In this document: piece by piece, positions 7,132 through 16,721 of the stretch
Numbering within the stretch: position 1 is the stretch's first letter
Layout of the letters: the number at the start of each line of letters is the position of its first letter
Assembly: GCA_035651755.1 (NCBI GenBank)
Contig: DASRFA010000039.1
Span: 1-64,000 of the forward strand
From: DASRFA01 sp035651755
GTDB taxonomy: Bacteria > Desulfobacterota > Binatia > UBA12015
Direction: 5' to 3'
Length of the DNA stretch: 64,000 nucleotides
Notes under the pieces: model-generated
The model's input: the letters and a program-made list of their open reading frames with translations, nothing else
What the model was told of the DNA's origin: nothing
The model's database searches: none
Program-made: the position numbers and the translations under genes

Positions 7132-9186
7132 TCAGCTGCGGCGGTTCGCGGCGGCCGACGGACCGCTCGCGCCGGCCAGATGGATGAGGCGCGCCGCGTG
7201 CGCCGGCAGCCGTCCCGCATCGAGCCGCCCTTCGTGGACCGGCAGCGTCTCGCCGGTCCACACGTCGCGCGCCGCTCCCGGCGCCGCGCCCGCCAGCATG
7301 CGCGCGACGTCCGGGAAGTCGGCGAGGCGGAGCTCGATGCGCGCGGGCTCCTCGGACGCGTTCAGCGCGAAGAGATACGCACCACCGCCCCGCGCGCGCG
7401 CCGCGAGGAGCGACGGGAAGCCCGAGCGCAGGAGGTCGAGGCAGACGGGCGGCTCGTCGGCGACGTCGTCGCGGATTGCGAGCGCCCGCTCCGCGATCGC
7501 GAGCCGATCCGCGGAGAGGTCGGCCAGGTCGTCCGACACGAGCAGCGTCCCGCCCGAGACCGCGATCACCGAGGCGAGCGACTGGACCTCGTCGGGCGTG
7601 AGGCGCGTGCGCTGGTCGCGAACGAGCAGGCAATCGGGGTCGTTCCGCCAGAGACGGCCGTGCAGGAACGCGCGCGCGATCGCGTTCCTGACCGCGTTGC
7701 GGGTCGCGGGCAGCTCGTAGTCGAGGCCGAGCCAGCGCGACAGCGGATCGCGCCAGAACGGAGCGACGTCGGCGCCGATCCGCATCGAGTCGACCAGGCC
7801 GACGGCGGGGCCGAGCGGGCAGCCGCACGCCAGCAGGTGGACGTCGTCGCCGACCGCGCTCCGGATGATCTCGAGGCCGCGCCGCAGCGCTTCGGCGCCG
7901 GTCGCGCGCGGGTCGCGCCGCCGGCCCGGCAGCGCGGCCGCGAACAGGAAGTCGAGCTTCAAGAAGCGGAACCCGAAATCGCCGACGAGCGTGCGGCAGG
8001 TGTCGGCGAGCCACTCCGCCGCGCCGGGATGCGTCGGGTCGATCGCCCACGCGGAGTCGAGGCGGCCCCACGCCGGGTTGTAGGTGCCGCGACGCCGGCG
8101 GCCGGTCGGGTCGCGCACGAGCCAGCCCGGGTGCTCGCGTGCGAGCTTCGACTCGGGGCGCGCGAGAAAGGGCGCGACCCAGACGCCGGGCGCGAAGCCG
8201 GCCGCGGCGATCTCGCGCGCGATCGGCGCGAGGCCGCGCGGGAACTTCGCGTTGGTCTCGAGCCAGTCGCCGATCGCCGCCTGATAGCCGTCGTCGATCT
8301 GGAAGAGATCGAGCGGAAGGCGCGCGCGGAGACGCGCCCCTGCCTCGAGGTTGCGCTCGATCGCCGCTTCGTCGACGCGCGTGAAGTACTCGTACCAGGA
8401 GCACCATCCGGTCGTCGGCGCGTGCGGGATGCGAGCGCCCATCTCCCGCCCGAGCCCCGCCGCCCACGCGTCGAGCAGCGCCGGCACAGCGTTGGGCGGT
8501 CCCCATTGCACGAGCAGTGGCTCGCCGACGCGCGTCTCTCCCGCGGCGAGCGCCACGCCGTCGAACGGAAGCCGCGCGACGAGGCGCGGCCCCTCGCCCG
8601 GCCGCGTCGCCAGCTCGAAGCTTCCGAACTGCGAGCCGCTTCGCAGGAATCCGAGCGCCAGCGCGCTGCGATCGGTCGGAGCACCCTCGACCGTGAGCGC
8701 GGTGAACAGATCCGACGTCAGCCGGCCGGCGCGCGCCGTCGCCGGCGCGAACGGGCTCGCGACGACCTCGCGCAGGAACCGCGGGAAGAGCCGCGGCTCG
8801 CGCGCGCCTCCCGCCAGCGCCGACGTGCCGGACCAGCTCTGCCAGCCGTTGTGGAGGAACCGGATCGCGGACGGGGGCGTGTCCCAGCCGTCGAGCGACA
8901 GCGGCTCGACCGATTCGAGTCGGATGCCGTCGCGCCGCGACGTCACGTGCGACGAGACGACGATCGCCGTGCGCGCGTCGCCCGCAGCCGAATCGCCGGC
9001 GCGATCGCGCTCGATGCGGATGTCGACCAGCAGATCGCGGTTCCCGACCTCGACGAAGCGGCCGACGGAGAGCTCCGGATCGATCGGGATCGCGAGCTCC
9101 GCCGGGACGCCGTCCCGGCGGTAGCGGACGACCGCGTGGTACGGCCCGAGCGCGAAGCGTCGCGCGCGGCGATCGGCGTCGCTCAT
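7132..9186 (-). CDS. GH36-type alpha-galactosidase/glycoside hydrolase
   Basis: 684 residues. A beta-rich N-terminal domain is followed by the TIM barrel that begins TTGWCSWYEYFTRVDE. DLFQIDDGYQ, FAPGVWVAPFLA and FLKLDFLF (nucleophile Asp in KLDF) follow, and RIGADVAPFWRD carries the acid/base Asp. These are the hallmark motifs of clan GH-D, family GH36, acting on alpha-galactosides in retaining fashion. No signal peptide is visible, so it is probably cytoplasmic. It is convergent with the transporter gene (15-nt gap) and divergent from exonuclease III, so it is probably monocistronic. Confidence 0.9.
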   Translation of the reverse strand: MSDADRRARRFALGPYHAVVRYRRDGVPAELAIPIDPELSVGRFVEVGNRDLLVDIRIERDRAGDSAAGDARTAIVVSSHVTSRRDGIRLESVEPLSLDGWDTPPSAIRFLHNGWQSWSGTSALAGGAREPRLFPRFLREVVASPFAPATARAGRLTSDLFTALTVEGAPTDRSALALGFLRSGSQFGSFELATRPGEGPRLVARLPFDGVALAAGETRVGEPLLVQWGPPNAVPALLDAWAAGLGREMGARIPHAPTTGWCSWYEYFTRVDEAAIERNLEAGARLRARLPLDLFQIDDGYQAAIGDWLETNAKFPRGLAPIAREIAAAGFAPGVWVAPFLARPESKLAREHPGWLVRDPTGRRRRGTYNPAWGRLDSAWAIDPTHPGAAEWLADTCRTLVGDFGFRFLKLDFLFAAALPGRRRDPRATGAEALRRGLEIIRSAVGDDVHLLACGCPLGPAVGLVDSMRIGADVAPFWRDPLSRWLGLDYELPATRNAVRNAIARAFLHGRLWRNDPDCLLVRDQRTRLTPDEVQSLASVIAVSGGTLLVSDDLADLSADRLAIAERALAIRDDVADEPPVCLDLLRSGFPSLLAARARGGGAYLFALNASEEPARIELRLADFPDVARMLAGAAPGAARDVWTGETLPVHEGRLDAGRLPAHAARLIHLAGASGPSAAANRRS

Positions 9187-9356
9187 CGACCACCCCGCCG
9201 GCGGTCGCTCATCGCGCGCCCTCGGGGGCGGCGTCGGACGCGGCCGGTGCGCGAGGTCACTTGCGGTCTATGGATTCGGCGCGCGGTGGGGTCAAGCGGG
9301 CGCGCCGCGGCGCGAGCGGGATGACGCGCGCTCGGTGCGGCGCTAGAGACCGATGC

Positions 9357-10199
9357 GTGACGCGGCTCGTGTCGTGGAACGTCAATGGGATCCGCGCGTG
9401 CGTGAGCAAGGGCTTCCTCGACTGGCTCGGGCGCGCGCGCGCCGACGTCGTCGCGCTGCAGGAGACCCGCTGCCAGCTCGACGAGCTGCCGGCCGCGCTC
9501 CGCCGCATGCGGCGCTACCGCCACGTGGCGTGGTCGGTCGCGAGCTCGAAGCGCGGCTACAGCGGGGTGGCGCTCCTGTCGCGAGCGGAGCCGTTCCGGG
9601 TCGCCACGTCGCTCGGCGCGGAGGAGTTCGATCGCGAGGGGCGCTTCGTGCTGGCGGAGTTCGAGTCGGCGCTGGTCGCCTCGGTGTACTTCCCGAAGGG
9701 CAGCGGAACGCTGCGCGACAACAGCCGGGTGCCGTACAAGCTCGCGTTCACCGAGCGCCTGTTCCGGTTCATGGAGCGCGAGCGCCGGCGCACGCGGAAG
9801 CCGGCCGTCATCCTCGGCGACTTCAACGTCGCGCCGCACCCGATCGACCTCGCTCGCCCGCGCGGCAACGAGACGACGAGCGGCTTCCTGCCCGAGGAGC
9901 GCGAGCTGCTCGCGCGCTGCCTCGGCCGCGGCTGGATCGACGCCTACCGGACGCTGCATCCCGAGCGCGTCCAGTACACCTGGTGGAGCAACCGCTTCGG
10001 CGTCCGCGACAAGAACATCGGCTGGCGCATCGACCACACGGTCGTCTCGAGCGACTTCCTGCCGCGCGTGCGGGACGCTTTCATCCTCGACCACGTGCGC
10101 GGCTCCGATCACTGCCCGATCGGCGTCGACGTCGACGTCGACCTCTCGGGTCCGCGCGTCTCGTGCGTGACGCGCCTCGCGCTCCCGCGCTCGGCCTAG
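9357..10199 (+). CDS. xthA: Exodeoxyribonuclease III family (Xth) AP endonuclease
   Basis: 280 residues from GTG 9357, chosen because the fold starts at TRLVSWNVNGIRA; upstream in-frame starts would add an Arg-rich tail. All active-site motifs of the EEP phosphatase/nuclease family are present: WNVNGIR, LQETRC (metal Glu), a loop with YSGVA, GDFNVAPH (Asp/Asn), WRIDH and the terminal GSDHCPI with the catalytic His. It is expected to repair abasic sites and 3' blocked ends in DNA. It stands alone, divergent from the GH36 gene. Confidence 0.93.
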   Translation: MTRLVSWNVNGIRACVSKGFLDWLGRARADVVALQETRCQLDELPAALRRMRRYRHVAWSVASSKRGYSGVALLSRAEPFRVATSLGAEEFDREGRFVLAEFESALVASVYFPKGSGTLRDNSRVPYKLAFTERLFRFMERERRRTRKPAVILGDFNVAPHPIDLARPRGNETTSGFLPEERELLARCLGRGWIDAYRTLHPERVQYTWWSNRFGVRDKNIGWRIDHTVVSSDFLPRVRDAFILDHVRGSDHCPIGVDVDVDLSGPRVSCVTRLALPRSA

Positions 10200-10309
10200 G
10201 AGGCTGGGCGCCGGCCTTGCGTCGAGCGCGTCGGCGGTCCATCTACTTGGCTTCCGGCTGCCGGTGCGCATGAGCGGCGCGCCGCGGAGCCGCGATCGGA
10301 GGTGCCGTG

Positions 10310-11218
10310 ATGGCGAGCCCGGAGCTCCAGATGGTCGTCCAGATGCTGCGGTCGCGGCCCGCGCCCGCGAATCCGACGGTCGCGGAGATGCGCGCCGGCC
10401 TGGAGCAGATGGTCGGGCTCTTCCCGCCGTCGCCCGACGTGCGGCTCGACACGGTGGTCGCGGACACCGTGCCGGCGGAGTGGATCGCCGCCGGCGACGT
10501 CGACGAGCGCCGCACGGTGCTCTACCTCCACGGCGGCGGGTACGTCGTCGGCTCGATCAACACGCATCGCGACCTCGCCGCGCGCGTCTCGCGCGAGTGC
10601 GGCGCGCGTGTCCTCCTGATCGACTACCGGCTCGCGCCCGAGCACCCGCACCCGGCGGCGGTCGACGACGCGGTCGCGGCGTATCGCTGGCTCCTCGCGC
10701 AGGGCTGCGATCCGCGCCGGACGACGATCGCGGGCGACTCCGCGGGCGGCGGCTTGACGGTCGCGACGCTGGTCGCGCTGCGCGACGCGGGTGCGCAGCT
10801 CCCGGCGGCCGGCGTCTGCCTCTCGCCGTGGGTCGACCTCGAGGGCATCGGCGACTCGATGACCGCGCTCGCCGAGCTCGACCCGATGGTGCGGAAGGAT
10901 GGCCTGCTGATGATGGCGGCGATGTACCTTGGCGACCTCCCCGCGACGACGCCGCTCGCCGCCCCGCTCCATGCCGACCTGCGAGGCCTGCCACCGCTCT
11001 ACATCCAGGTCGGGAAGGCGGAGACCCTCCTCGACGACTCCGTCCGGCTCGCCGACCGGGCGCGCGAGGCGGGCGTCGACGTGCTGCTCGAGGCGTGGGA
11101 CGACATGATCCACGTGTGGCAGGCGTTCGCACCGATCCTGCCGGAGGGGCGCGAGGCGATCACGCGCATCGGGGCGTACGTTCGCGAGCGGACCCCGAGC
11201 GCTTCGCGCGCGGCGTAG
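10310..11218 (+). CDS. Alpha/beta-hydrolase fold esterase (HSL/Est family)
   Basis: 302 residues from ATG 10310; a GTG lies directly before it and GGAGG sits at 10299-10303. The oxyanion-hole motif LYLHGGGYVVGS and nucleophile elbow IAGDSAGGGL identify the hormone-sensitive-lipase (family IV) group. Asp in ELDPMVRKDG and His in DMIHVWQAF complete the triad. No signal peptide is seen. It lies 70 nt before an acyl-CoA ligase gene on the same strand and may release carboxylic acids that the ligase activates (inference). Confidence 0.9.
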   Translation: MASPELQMVVQMLRSRPAPANPTVAEMRAGLEQMVGLFPPSPDVRLDTVVADTVPAEWIAAGDVDERRTVLYLHGGGYVVGSINTHRDLAARVSRECGARVLLIDYRLAPEHPHPAAVDDAVAAYRWLLAQGCDPRRTTIAGDSAGGGLTVATLVALRDAGAQLPAAGVCLSPWVDLEGIGDSMTALAELDPMVRKDGLLMMAAMYLGDLPATTPLAAPLHADLRGLPPLYIQVGKAETLLDDSVRLADRAREAGVDVLLEAWDDMIHVWQAFAPILPEGREAITRIGAYVRERTPSASRAA

Positions 11219-11288
11219 CGGTCGATCGTCGGGCGCTCGCGACCGCGGCGCGGGAAACGCTCCGGCGGTCGCGGCGGGTGCCAGGCTG

Positions 11289-12839
11289 ATGTCGTCGATG
11301 GCGATCGCCGCGAACTTCCTGCGGCGCGCGGCGGAGCGGTGGCCGGAGCGCGTCGGCTTCGTCGAGCGGCGTGCCGACGGCTCGGACGACGAGGTCTCGT
11401 TCGGCGCGCTCGAGGCGCGCGTGCGACACGCCGCGGCCGAGCTGCGCGCGCGCGGCGTGCGGGAGCGCGACCGCGTCGTGCTGCTCGCGGGAAACGGGAC
11501 CGGCGTCGTCGTCGCGTGGTTCGCGGTGACGTACGCGGGCGCGACGGTGATCCCCGTGTCGACGGTCTCGGCGGCGCGCGAGGTCGCGCACCGGCTCGAC
11601 CACGCGCGTTGCCGGGCGATCGTCTACGACCGCGCATGGGAGGCGCTCGCGCGCGAGGCCGTCGCGGCGTCGTCCGGCGGCGCGGCCGCGGTTCCGCTCG
11701 ACGAGCTGCTCGCGGCAGCGGAGCGCGCGCCGGCCGACGTCCCGGCCGAGGTCGATCCCGCGTCGCCCGCGATGATCCTCTACACGTCCGGGACGACGGG
11801 CGAGGCGAAGGGCGCCCTCATCTCACACGCAGCGCTCGTCACGCACACGCGAGTCCTCGTCGACGAGGTGCTGCGACTCCGCGAGAGCGATCGCATCCTC
11901 GGCGTGCTGCCTCTCGCGCACTCGTTCGGCTGCCGGATGGTGATGCTGGCGAGCCTTCGCGCCGGCTGCCGCTGCGTCCTCGTCCCGCGCTTCGACGCCG
12001 CCGCGTCGCTCGCCGCGATGATCGAGGAGCGCATCACGTGGGTACCGGCCGTGCCGACGATGTACGCCGCGTGGGGCGCGCTTCCGGATGGCCCGAAGCC
12101 CGCGTCGCTCCGCTGGTGCCTCGCGGCCGGGTCGCCGATGGCGGACGAGATCGCGCGTCGCGCCGAGGCGCGTTTCGGCGTCGAGGTACGTCAAGCATAC
12201 GGGATGACCGAGGCGACGATCTCGACGTTGAACACGCCTCCGGACGAGCGCATCTACGGCTGCGTCGGACGGCCGGCGCCCGGGATCGAGGTGCGCATCG
12301 TCGACGGCGAGGATCGCGACGCACGCGCGGGCGAGACGGGCGAGGTGCTCATCCGCGGCCGCAACCTGATGAGCGGGTACCTCGACGATCCCGCCGCCAC
12401 CGCCGAGGCGATGCGGGGCGGCTGGATGCACACCGGCGACATCGGACGGCTCGACGATTCCGGTCGCCTCTTCGTCGTCGATCGCCTGAAGGACCTGATC
12501 ATCCGCGGCGGGAACAACGTGTACCCCTCGGAGGTCGAGGCGGCGCTCGCGAGCCACCCGGGGGTCCGCGAGGTCGCGGTGGTCGGGCGGCCGGACGACT
12601 ACCTCGGCGAGGAGGTGGTCGCGGTCGTCGTGGCGCACGCGGATCCGCCTCCGTCCGCCGAGGACCTCCGCGACTGGGCCGCCGCGCGGGTCGCGGCGAC
12701 CAAGGTGCCGCGGGAGTACGCGTTCGTCGACGCGCTGCCGCTCGGGCCTTCGCGCAAGGTGCTCAAGCGAGCGCTGCGAGAGGAGGTGGCGTCGGGGCGG
12801 CTGCGGGCGATTGCCGCCGCGCGATCGCGTCGCGCCTAG
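11289..12839 (+). CDS. AMP-dependent acyl-CoA synthetase/ligase (ANL superfamily)
   Basis: 516 residues. The AMP-binding P-loop is LYTSGTTGEAKGALIS. YGMTEA and the TGDIG hinge with RLKDLIIRGGNN mark the adenylation core, and PSRKVLK carries the C-terminal catalytic Lys, so all A-motifs are intact. It adenylates a carboxylic acid and transfers it to CoA; a medium-chain or aryl acid is likely from the general similarity, but the substrate pocket cannot be read. It is probably an operon partner of the upstream esterase, and it overlaps the end of the convergent hypothetical gene by 4 nt. Confidence 0.92.
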   Translation: MSSMAIAANFLRRAAERWPERVGFVERRADGSDDEVSFGALEARVRHAAAELRARGVRERDRVVLLAGNGTGVVVAWFAVTYAGATVIPVSTVSAAREVAHRLDHARCRAIVYDRAWEALAREAVAASSGGAAAVPLDELLAAAERAPADVPAEVDPASPAMILYTSGTTGEAKGALISHAALVTHTRVLVDEVLRLRESDRILGVLPLAHSFGCRMVMLASLRAGCRCVLVPRFDAAASLAAMIEERITWVPAVPTMYAAWGALPDGPKPASLRWCLAAGSPMADEIARRAEARFGVEVRQAYGMTEATISTLNTPPDERIYGCVGRPAPGIEVRIVDGEDRDARAGETGEVLIRGRNLMSGYLDDPAATAEAMRGGWMHTGDIGRLDDSGRLFVVDRLKDLIIRGGNNVYPSEVEAALASHPGVREVAVVGRPDDYLGEEVVAVVVAHADPPPSAEDLRDWAAARVAATKVPREYAFVDALPLGPSRKVLKRALREEVASGRLRAIAAARSRRA

Positions 12840-13327
12840 ACCGTCGCGCTGCGCGCGAGGATCTGCTCGAGAAAGGCTGCGCTGCGCTCTTCGAGCTCGG
12901 CGCAGCTCTCGAACGCCTCGCGCGCCCGAGCATCCGAAGCTTCCGAGGCGACGGCGCGCCAGAAGGCCGCCCCGCTCCGTTCCGCGGCCGCCTGGATCGC
13001 GTACTGCTCCGCCGCGGGACGCTCCGCCATCGCCGCACGGTAGGCGTCGGCGATCGGCGCGAGCGCCTCCATGCAGCGGCGCTCCTCGTCGGGACTCAGC
13101 GCGAGAAGCGCGTCGACGCGGCTCGCGATGTCGCGCTCGCGCCGCGCGCACTCTCGCAGGCCCGCCGCTTGGGCTGCATCCCGACACGATGCGGCCCACC
13201 CGTCGTAGCGCTCCGCGGCCGCCCGCTCGAGCCTTGCGACGAGCCGCGGCCGCACCGAAGCCGGTACGGCTTCGAGGAGCGGAAGGACGACAGCTCCGAC
13301 GTTGGGCAGGGCAGGGTCGGCCGGCAT
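12836..13327 (-). CDS. Alpha-helical hypothetical protein
   Basis: 163 residues from ATG 13327. It is almost wholly helical and rich in Ala, Glu and Arg. Two Glu/His-poor helix pairs (around RYDGWAASC..ECARRERDIASRV and AEQYAIQAA..CAELEERSAAFLEQIL) hint at a ferritin-like bundle, but a full metal site is not visible. The frame has normal codon bias and no competing gene on the other strand. Function unknown. It is convergent with the ligase gene and divergent from the secreted protein at 13417. Confidence 0.6.
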   Translation of the reverse strand: MPADPALPNVGAVVLPLLEAVPASVRPRLVARLERAAAERYDGWAASCRDAAQAAGLRECARRERDIASRVDALLALSPDEERRCMEALAPIADAYRAAMAERPAAEQYAIQAAAERSGAAFWRAVASEASDARAREAFESCAELEERSAAFLEQILARSATV

Positions 13328-13416
13328 GTCCCCGTTGTACGCGAACCGCCATGCGCGCGGCAATGCGACGCCGCACCCCGCTTGACTGCTTCTGCGTGGT
13401 CGCCGAACGTCCATCC

Positions 13417-14703
13417 ATGCAGAACCGTCCGTGTGCCCGCAGGACCGCGTCGCGCGAGCGGTCGCCGCTTGCGATCTCCCTGCTGGCCGCGGCGGCGGTC
13501 GCGGCGATCGCTGCTTCTGCTCCCGCGCGCGCCGCCGATCACTGCTCCGTCCGCGTCGACCGGCGCGACGGCACGCTCTTGCTTACCGCCGCCCACGTGA
13601 CCGGAACGCTGCGCTGGGGCACGACGCTCGGCCAGGAGTCGACGCCGGTCTTCGACGCCGCCACCTGCACGACGCCGACGGGCCGCGCGGTCCGCTGCAC
13701 GCTCGGCGACGTCGGCACCCCGGAGCGGACGACCGTCCCCGACGGCTGCACCGTCTTCCTCGCCGACGACGGCCCGACCCGCTGCGCGGCGTACGTCGCG
13801 AAGTGCCGGCCGATCCCGCCGCCGATCGCCTGCCAGATGTTTCCCGCGAACAACGTCTGGAACCGCGACGTCTCCGGTCTGCCGCCGCACCCGCTCTCGG
13901 ACGACTACGTCGCGAGCATCGGCATGAGCGCTCCGCTGCACCCCGACTTCGGCGGCGCGCTCTACCGGAATGCGCCGATCGGGATCCCGTACACGGTCGT
14001 GCCGTCGATCCAGCCGCTCGTGCCGATCTCGTTCCTCTACGACGACGAGAGCGACCCGGGGCCCTACCCGCTCCCGCCGTTCGCGCCCGTCGAGGGCGGA
14101 GCGAAGCCGGGAGTCGGCAAGGGCGACGCCCACGTGCTCGTCGTCGAGACCGGCTCGTGCACGCTCTGGGAGGTCTACGCGGCGAAGAGCCACGTGAAGG
14201 GCGCGAGCTGGAGCGCGGGCTCGGGCGCCGTCTTCGACTTGACGAGCAACGCGCTCCGCCCCGCGGGATGGACGTCCGCCGACGCCGCCGGCCTGCCGAT
14301 CCTGCCGGGCCTCGTCCGCTGGGACGAGACCGAGGCCGGCGTCATCGCGCACGCGATCCGCTTCACGGCGCCGCGGACGCAGAGCGCGTATGTGTGGCCG
14401 GCGCGACACGAGGCGAGCTCGTCGAGCGATCCGGCGCTCCCGCCGATGGGCGTCCGCTTCCGGCTGAAGTCGACGTTCAACGTGTCGTCGTTCTCGCCGC
14501 GCAACCAGGTGATCCTGACCGCGCTCAAGACCTACGGCATGATCCTCGCCGACAACGGCTCGTCCTGGTTCATCAGCGGCACTCCCGATCCGCGCTGGGA
14601 CGACGACGAGCTGAACGAGCTGAAGACGCTCCACGGCTCGGACTTCGAGGCGGTCGACACGTCGTCGCTGATCGTCGACCCGGACTCCGGTGCGACGCCG
14701 TAG
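13417..14703 (+). CDS. Secreted protein of unknown function
   Basis: 428 residues. A clear Sec signal peptide (SPLAISLLAAAAVAAIAASA, cleavage near ARAA) is followed by a beta-rich domain with six cysteines, then a conserved module with MFPANNVWNRDVS, HPDFGG, YDDESDPGPYP, VLVVET, SAGSGAVFDL, RPAGWTSADAAGLP, LKTYGMILADNGS and GSDFEAVD. I recognise this pattern as a widespread uncharacterised extracellular family but cannot name a reaction. The Asp-rich turns suggest calcium or carbohydrate binding. Monocistronic by context. Confidence 0.8.
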   Translation: MQNRPCARRTASRERSPLAISLLAAAAVAAIAASAPARAADHCSVRVDRRDGTLLLTAAHVTGTLRWGTTLGQESTPVFDAATCTTPTGRAVRCTLGDVGTPERTTVPDGCTVFLADDGPTRCAAYVAKCRPIPPPIACQMFPANNVWNRDVSGLPPHPLSDDYVASIGMSAPLHPDFGGALYRNAPIGIPYTVVPSIQPLVPISFLYDDESDPGPYPLPPFAPVEGGAKPGVGKGDAHVLVVETGSCTLWEVYAAKSHVKGASWSAGSGAVFDLTSNALRPAGWTSADAAGLPILPGLVRWDETEAGVIAHAIRFTAPRTQSAYVWPARHEASSSSDPALPPMGVRFRLKSTFNVSSFSPRNQVILTALKTYGMILADNGSSWFISGTPDPRWDDDELNELKTLHGSDFEAVDTSSLIVDPDSGATP

Positions 14704-14737
14704 CGACGGACGCACAGGCGACGGGACAGGCGGGTGC

Positions 14738-15973
14738 CTAGAGCACGCGCCACCACGGCGCGGCGAGGATGCCGGGTGCGAGCCACTCGAGAGCGCTGCC
14801 GGTGTGCAGAAGCAGCCCCGCGCGGGCCTTCTTGCCGTACTCGGCGCGAAACGACCGCAGATGGACCGCATCCGACAGCCTCGGGCGATCGCTCGCCTTC
14901 ACCTCGATCGGCAGCAGCCGGCCACCGGCCTCGACCACGAGATCGACCTCCTCTCCCGTCGCCGTTCGCCAGTACGAGAGCTCCACGCGCGCGACGCGCG
15001 CGTCGCGCCACGCCAGGAGATCGTGGAGCACCAGGTTTTCGAGGTGCTCGCCTCCCGGCTCCGCCACCTCGCCGAGGTACAGGGCGACGCCGACGTCGCC
15101 CCAGTACAGCTTCGGGGACTTGATCAGCCGTTTGGTGCGGTTCACCGCATACGCGGGCAGGCGCACGAGCAGATACGAGGTCTCGAGCAGGTTGAGCCAG
15201 CGGTGAACCGTCGGCTGCGGCAGGGCAACGTCTCGGCCCAGCTCGGTCTGATTGACGAGCTGGCCCAGGCGTAGACAGCTCGCTCGCATGAGACGGCGGA
15301 AATCGGGGAGCGCGCTGATGGACGCGAGATCCTGGAGGTCTCGCTCGAGGTAGGTGCGCACGTAGCCGTCGAACCAGACCGCGCGCTCCTGCGAAGAGCG
15401 CATGGCCAGCGCTGGCGTCGGGAAGCCGCCGCGACGGGCGAGCGCACGCCAGTCCTCCCGGTCCGTGCGCTCCTTCGCGAGCAGGTCGCGCCACTCGTCG
15501 TCCGGAGCGGCGAGCAGCGAGTCCCAGATCCCGGCGCGGCCGAGGCCGAGCTGTTCGCGCCGAGTCATGGGCCAGAGCGTCAAATAGCTGGCCCGGCCGG
15601 CCAGCGACTCGGACACGTGCCGCATGAGCAAGAGGTTCGCCGATCCGGTGAGCAGGAAACGGCCGGCCGTCCGCTTCCGGTCGATGGCTCGTTTGACGGC
15701 GCGGAGCAGCGCCGGCTCGCGCTGAACCTCGTCCAGCGTCAACGCCTCCGCGCCGCCCACCAGGTCGTCGGGATCGCGGTTCGCGACGTCGAGAACGTCG
15801 AGATCGTCGAGCGTGACGTATCGGCGGGGCCCGGGAACGAGATGCTCCGCGAGCGTGCTCTTCCCGGTTTGCCGAGCGCCGGTCAGGACGGTGGCCGGCA
15901 TGATGCGAAGGCGCTCGGCGAGCGCCTTCGCGACGAGCCGCGGAAGCCTATTCACGTCGTGAATGATTATCAT
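14738..15973 (-). CDS. AAA-type ATPase with DUF4143 C-terminus
   Basis: 411 residues. Walker A is GARQTGKST (residues 32-40), Walker B is ALTLDEVQ, and sensor-like LLTGSANLLL follows. The C-terminal part WGDVGVALYL..ENLVLHDLLAWRD..YWRTATGEEVDLVVE matches DUF4143, which resembles a PD-(D/E)XK nuclease-like fold. Such proteins are scattered by horizontal transfer and their substrates are unknown. The ATG overlaps an AT-rich palindrome (15961-15975), and codons 15-23 contain a 12-bp hairpin. It stands alone. Confidence 0.88.
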   Translation of the reverse strand: MIIIHDVNRLPRLVAKALAERLRIMPATVLTGARQTGKSTLAEHLVPGPRRYVTLDDLDVLDVANRDPDDLVGGAEALTLDEVQREPALLRAVKRAIDRKRTAGRFLLTGSANLLLMRHVSESLAGRASYLTLWPMTRREQLGLGRAGIWDSLLAAPDDEWRDLLAKERTDREDWRALARRGGFPTPALAMRSSQERAVWFDGYVRTYLERDLQDLASISALPDFRRLMRASCLRLGQLVNQTELGRDVALPQPTVHRWLNLLETSYLLVRLPAYAVNRTKRLIKSPKLYWGDVGVALYLGEVAEPGGEHLENLVLHDLLAWRDARVARVELSYWRTATGEEVDLVVEAGGRLLPIEVKASDRPRLSDAVHLRSFRAEYGKKARAGLLLHTGSALEWLAPGILAAPWWRVL

Positions 15974-15975
15974 TC
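15961..15975. promoter_or_regulatory. Fur-box-like palindrome on the ATPase start codon
   Basis: GAATGATTATCATTC has 7-bp arms around one base and overlaps the ATG (15971-15973, minus). It matches 12 of the 13 central positions of the classical Fur consensus. A related ATCATTCAC unit recurs just upstream. It could act as an operator, or could be a chance result of the codons for MIII. AT content contrasts strongly with the surrounding DNA. Confidence 0.35.
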
Positions 15976-16067
15976 GCGATGTGAATGATCAACCAAACGG
16001 TCCGGCCTACGACGCCGCCGCTCGCGGGACGCCGCTCGAGCTCGGCGATGTGTCGATCTGCGCTCGG

Positions 16068-16721
16068 TCAGTCGCGGTCGGGGGCGCCGAGCGGGAAGTT
16101 CGGCCGGTACGGCCGCGCCTCGTCGACGGCACGCGCGAACGACGGCCGCGCGACAAGCCGCCTCCGGTACGCGCGGACGCTCGCGCACGCGTCGGGGATC
16201 GGGTGCACCCAGTCGGCGTAGAAGAGCGACGGCGCCGCGGCACAGTCGGCGAGGCTGAAGGCGCGACCCGCCGCCCACTCGCGATCGCTCATCCGCTCGT
16301 CGAGCCAGCGGTACGCGGTGTCGAGCAGCGAGCGTGCGTCGGCGACGCCCGCGGGATCGCGGCTGTCGGGCGGCCGGATCGCGTCGAAGACGATCTTCTG
16401 CATCGGCGTCATCACGTAGTTGTCGAAGAAGCGGTCCATCGTCCGGACCTCGAGCGCGGCGCGCGGGTTCTCGGGAAGCATGCGGACCGGCCCCGGGTGG
16501 TGGAGGTCCAGGTACTCGACGATGATGCTCGCCTCGACGACCGTCCGGCCCTCGTCCACCAGCACGGGCATGCGTCGGAGCGGCCAGAGCCGCGCGTGCT
16601 CCGCGGCCTCCTCGTCGTGGCCCGGCGCGAGCAGCCGCCACTCGAACGGAACGCCGTTCTCGTAGAGCGGGATCAGGACCTTCTGGCAGTACGACGAGAA
16701 CGGATGCGCGAAGAGCTTCAC
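16068..16721 (-). CDS. Glutathione S-transferase family protein
   Basis: 217 residues from GTG 16721, preceded by GAGGAGG at suitable distance. The thioredoxin-like N-terminal domain begins MKLFAHPFSSYCQKVLIPL, where the Ser or Cys is the candidate catalytic residue. RRMPVLVDEGRTVVEASIIV is the cis-Pro/Glu-Ser glutathione-binding segment, and the helical C-terminal domain contains FSLADCAAAPSLFYA. It is expected to conjugate or reduce via glutathione in the cytoplasm. It sits 79 nt downstream of the DUF3303 gene on the same strand. Confidence 0.9.
   Translation of the reverse strand: MKLFAHPFSSYCQKVLIPLYENGVPFEWRLLAPGHDEEAAEHARLWPLRRMPVLVDEGRTVVEASIIVEYLDLHHPGPVRMLPENPRAALEVRTMDRFFDNYVMTPMQKIVFDAIRPPDSRDPAGVADARSLLDTAYRWLDERMSDREWAAGRAFSLADCAAAPSLFYADWVHPIPDACASVRAYRRRLVARPSFARAVDEARPYRPNFPLGAPDRD

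Noticed and set aside
5648..9193. Very long Arg-rich open frames on the opposite strand of known genes
   Set aside because: They are by-products of high GC at third codon positions; their composition is Arg/Pro/Ala without domains and they overlie well-supported genes.
13329..13414. Longer start of the hypothetical gene at 12836
   Set aside because: The extension is Arg-rich and would overlap the promoter of the divergent secreted-protein gene; ATG 13327 fits better.
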